From JAEUKA01 sp044228505 (lineage in GTDB: Bacteria > Myxococcota_A > Polyangia > Palsa-1104 > JAEUJZ01): 64,000 bases of DNA. Under the pieces are notes generated by a model. That model did no database searches. It was not told where the DNA came from and saw only the letters and a program-made list of their open reading frames with translations. The stretch is taken from assembly GCA_044228505.1 (NCBI GenBank), contig JBGAUT010000012.1:70351-134350 (forward strand), given 5' to 3'. Both the position numbers and the translations under genes were made by a program. This document shows positions 63,368 to 64,000 of the stretch, piece by piece. The first letter of the stretch is position 1; each line of letters opens with the position of its first letter.

Positions 63368-64000
63368 GTGCCTGCTTGCCTGAGATATATCGACAGCGAC
63401 GGGGAAAAGCGGTCTGTATTCCTGCTGCCCGATGGCTGTGCGATTGGCTTACGACCGAGTAAGCACCTCATCTGCCTGAGCGATCCAAACGTCAGCACCG
63501 GTCACGCCTGGATCGAGCAGCGAGAGGACGGCTTTTGGGTATCGGACATGGGCAGCGCCAATGGCACCCTCGTCAATGACCGCCGGGTGATGAGCAGCCC
63601 GCTGCGCCATGGCGACGTGCTGCGCTGCGGCAACACCGCGCTGCGCTTCGAGGTCACAGCGACCGCAACCCGCGCTCCGCTGGCTGGGCTGCTCTATGTT
63701 TCGCCGAGTGGACAGCGGATGACCGCACCGCTTCGTCCCGATGGCGCACTGCTCGGTTCGTTTCTGGGCAGCACGGTCTACGCGGTCCACGACAGCGTCG
63801 ATCGCCAGCATGCCTTCCTGTACTGCGAAGACAACCAGTGGACGGTGCTGCCGATCTCACCACACCGTGCAACCCTGGTAAACGGGCACGCCGTCGGGAT
63901 CAGCGGAACAAGGCTGCGCTCGGGCGACGTGATTGGGTGTGGAGACCTGCACGTTCGGTTTGTGCTGCTAAGGAGCCCGGTGCAGCGGCTCAGCATCGAC
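63368..64000 (+). CDS. FHA-domain protein (two FHA modules), truncated by the window end
   Basis: An open frame begins at GTG 63368 and continues past base 64000. At least 211 residues are visible: a first FHA domain at about 5-90 (VSDMGSANGTLVND, a phosphothreonine-binding core, with SDPNVSTGHAWIE before it) and a second at about 110-205 (DRQHAFLYC and LVNGHAVGISGTRLRSGD). FHA domains read Thr-phosphorylated partners of protein kinases. The true C-terminus and any other domains lie outside the window. Upstream stops place no in-frame ATG nearby; GTG is the only plausible start. Confidence 0.72.
   Translation, partial: MPACLRYIDSDGEKRSVFLLPDGCAIGLRPSKHLICLSDPNVSTGHAWIEQREDGFWVSDMGSANGTLVNDRRVMSSPLRHGDVLRCGNTALRFEVTATATRAPLAGLLYVSPSGQRMTAPLRPDGALLGSFLGSTVYAVHDSVDRQHAFLYCEDNQWTVLPISPHRATLVNGHAVGISGTRLRSGDVIGCGDLHVRFVLLRSPVQRLSID

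Overview
The window looks like a chromosomal segment of a myxobacterium (Myxococcota, formerly delta-Proteobacteria). The reasons are a GC-rich sequence, a DUF2378 (TIGR02265-type) protein, a myxobacterial-style Ser/Thr kinase with a C-terminal membrane anchor, many lipoproteins with Cys-rich or fibronectin-like modules, a sigma-54-type ATPase, double-FHA and PEGA proteins. Gene density is high, operons are short, and no rRNA, tRNA, insertion sequence, prophage or CRISPR array was seen. There is one assembly gap (9 N at 31530-31538) inside a repeat-bearing lipoprotein gene.

Layout. 0-9.3 kb: lipase, quinone oxidoreductase, a protein with a degenerate cyclase domain, a small unknown gene followed by an S9 dipeptidyl peptidase, a secreted M14 carboxypeptidase, and a minimal sigma-54-like AAA+ protein without the GAFTGA loop. 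9.4-11.0 kb: HtrA-type protease lipoprotein with a terminator. 11.3-21.4 kb: a compact respiratory complex I operon, nuoA-BC(fused)-D-H-I-J-K-L-M-N, lacking nuoEFG and with a long repetitive tail on NuoI. 21.4-30.6 kb: FemAB/GNAT-like protein, zinc-ribbon Nudix hydrolase, a 907-residue DUF349 protein, an OmpA-like and a CpoB/YbgF-like lipoprotein, a lipid-kinase-like protein and the Ser/Thr kinase. 30.6-36.4 kb: repeat lipoprotein with 342-bp period and the gap, DUF2378 protein, FN3 plus cytochrome-like lipoprotein, sirtuin, DUF3089 hydrolase.

36.4-40.6 kb is the most unusual stretch. Three genes lie on the minus strand in the order HTH plus SAM-methyltransferase fusion, a stand-alone domain resembling the N-terminal region of some RluA pseudouridine synthases, and a CHAT (caspase-like) protease joined through one membrane helix to a ricin-type lectin. 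A perfect 6-2-6 palindrome lies just upstream of the HTH gene. 40.8-44.2 kb: PEGA protein, then AhpC-type peroxiredoxin, AhpD and a Fur/PerR regulator, with a per-box-like operator upstream of ahpC and a strong hairpin between ahpC and ahpD. 44.3-49.8 kb: an unknown lipoprotein, two tandem flotillins with a His-rich NfeD-like partner, and a cytochrome c lipoprotein.

49.9-59.5 kb is a proteostasis block: a sigma-32 (RpoH) factor, a large AAA+ ATPase, and clpA, clpP and clpX in one minus-strand run, interrupted by an unknown secreted protein and a bacterial expansin. 59.7-64 kb: zinc-ribbon membrane protein, acetyl-CoA hydrolase/transferase, a 21-bp minisatellite with AABB higher order, transaldolase, and a double-FHA gene running off the right edge. 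Start codons were chosen by family alignment from memory, signal peptides, ribosome-binding sites and gene packing. No database search was possible.
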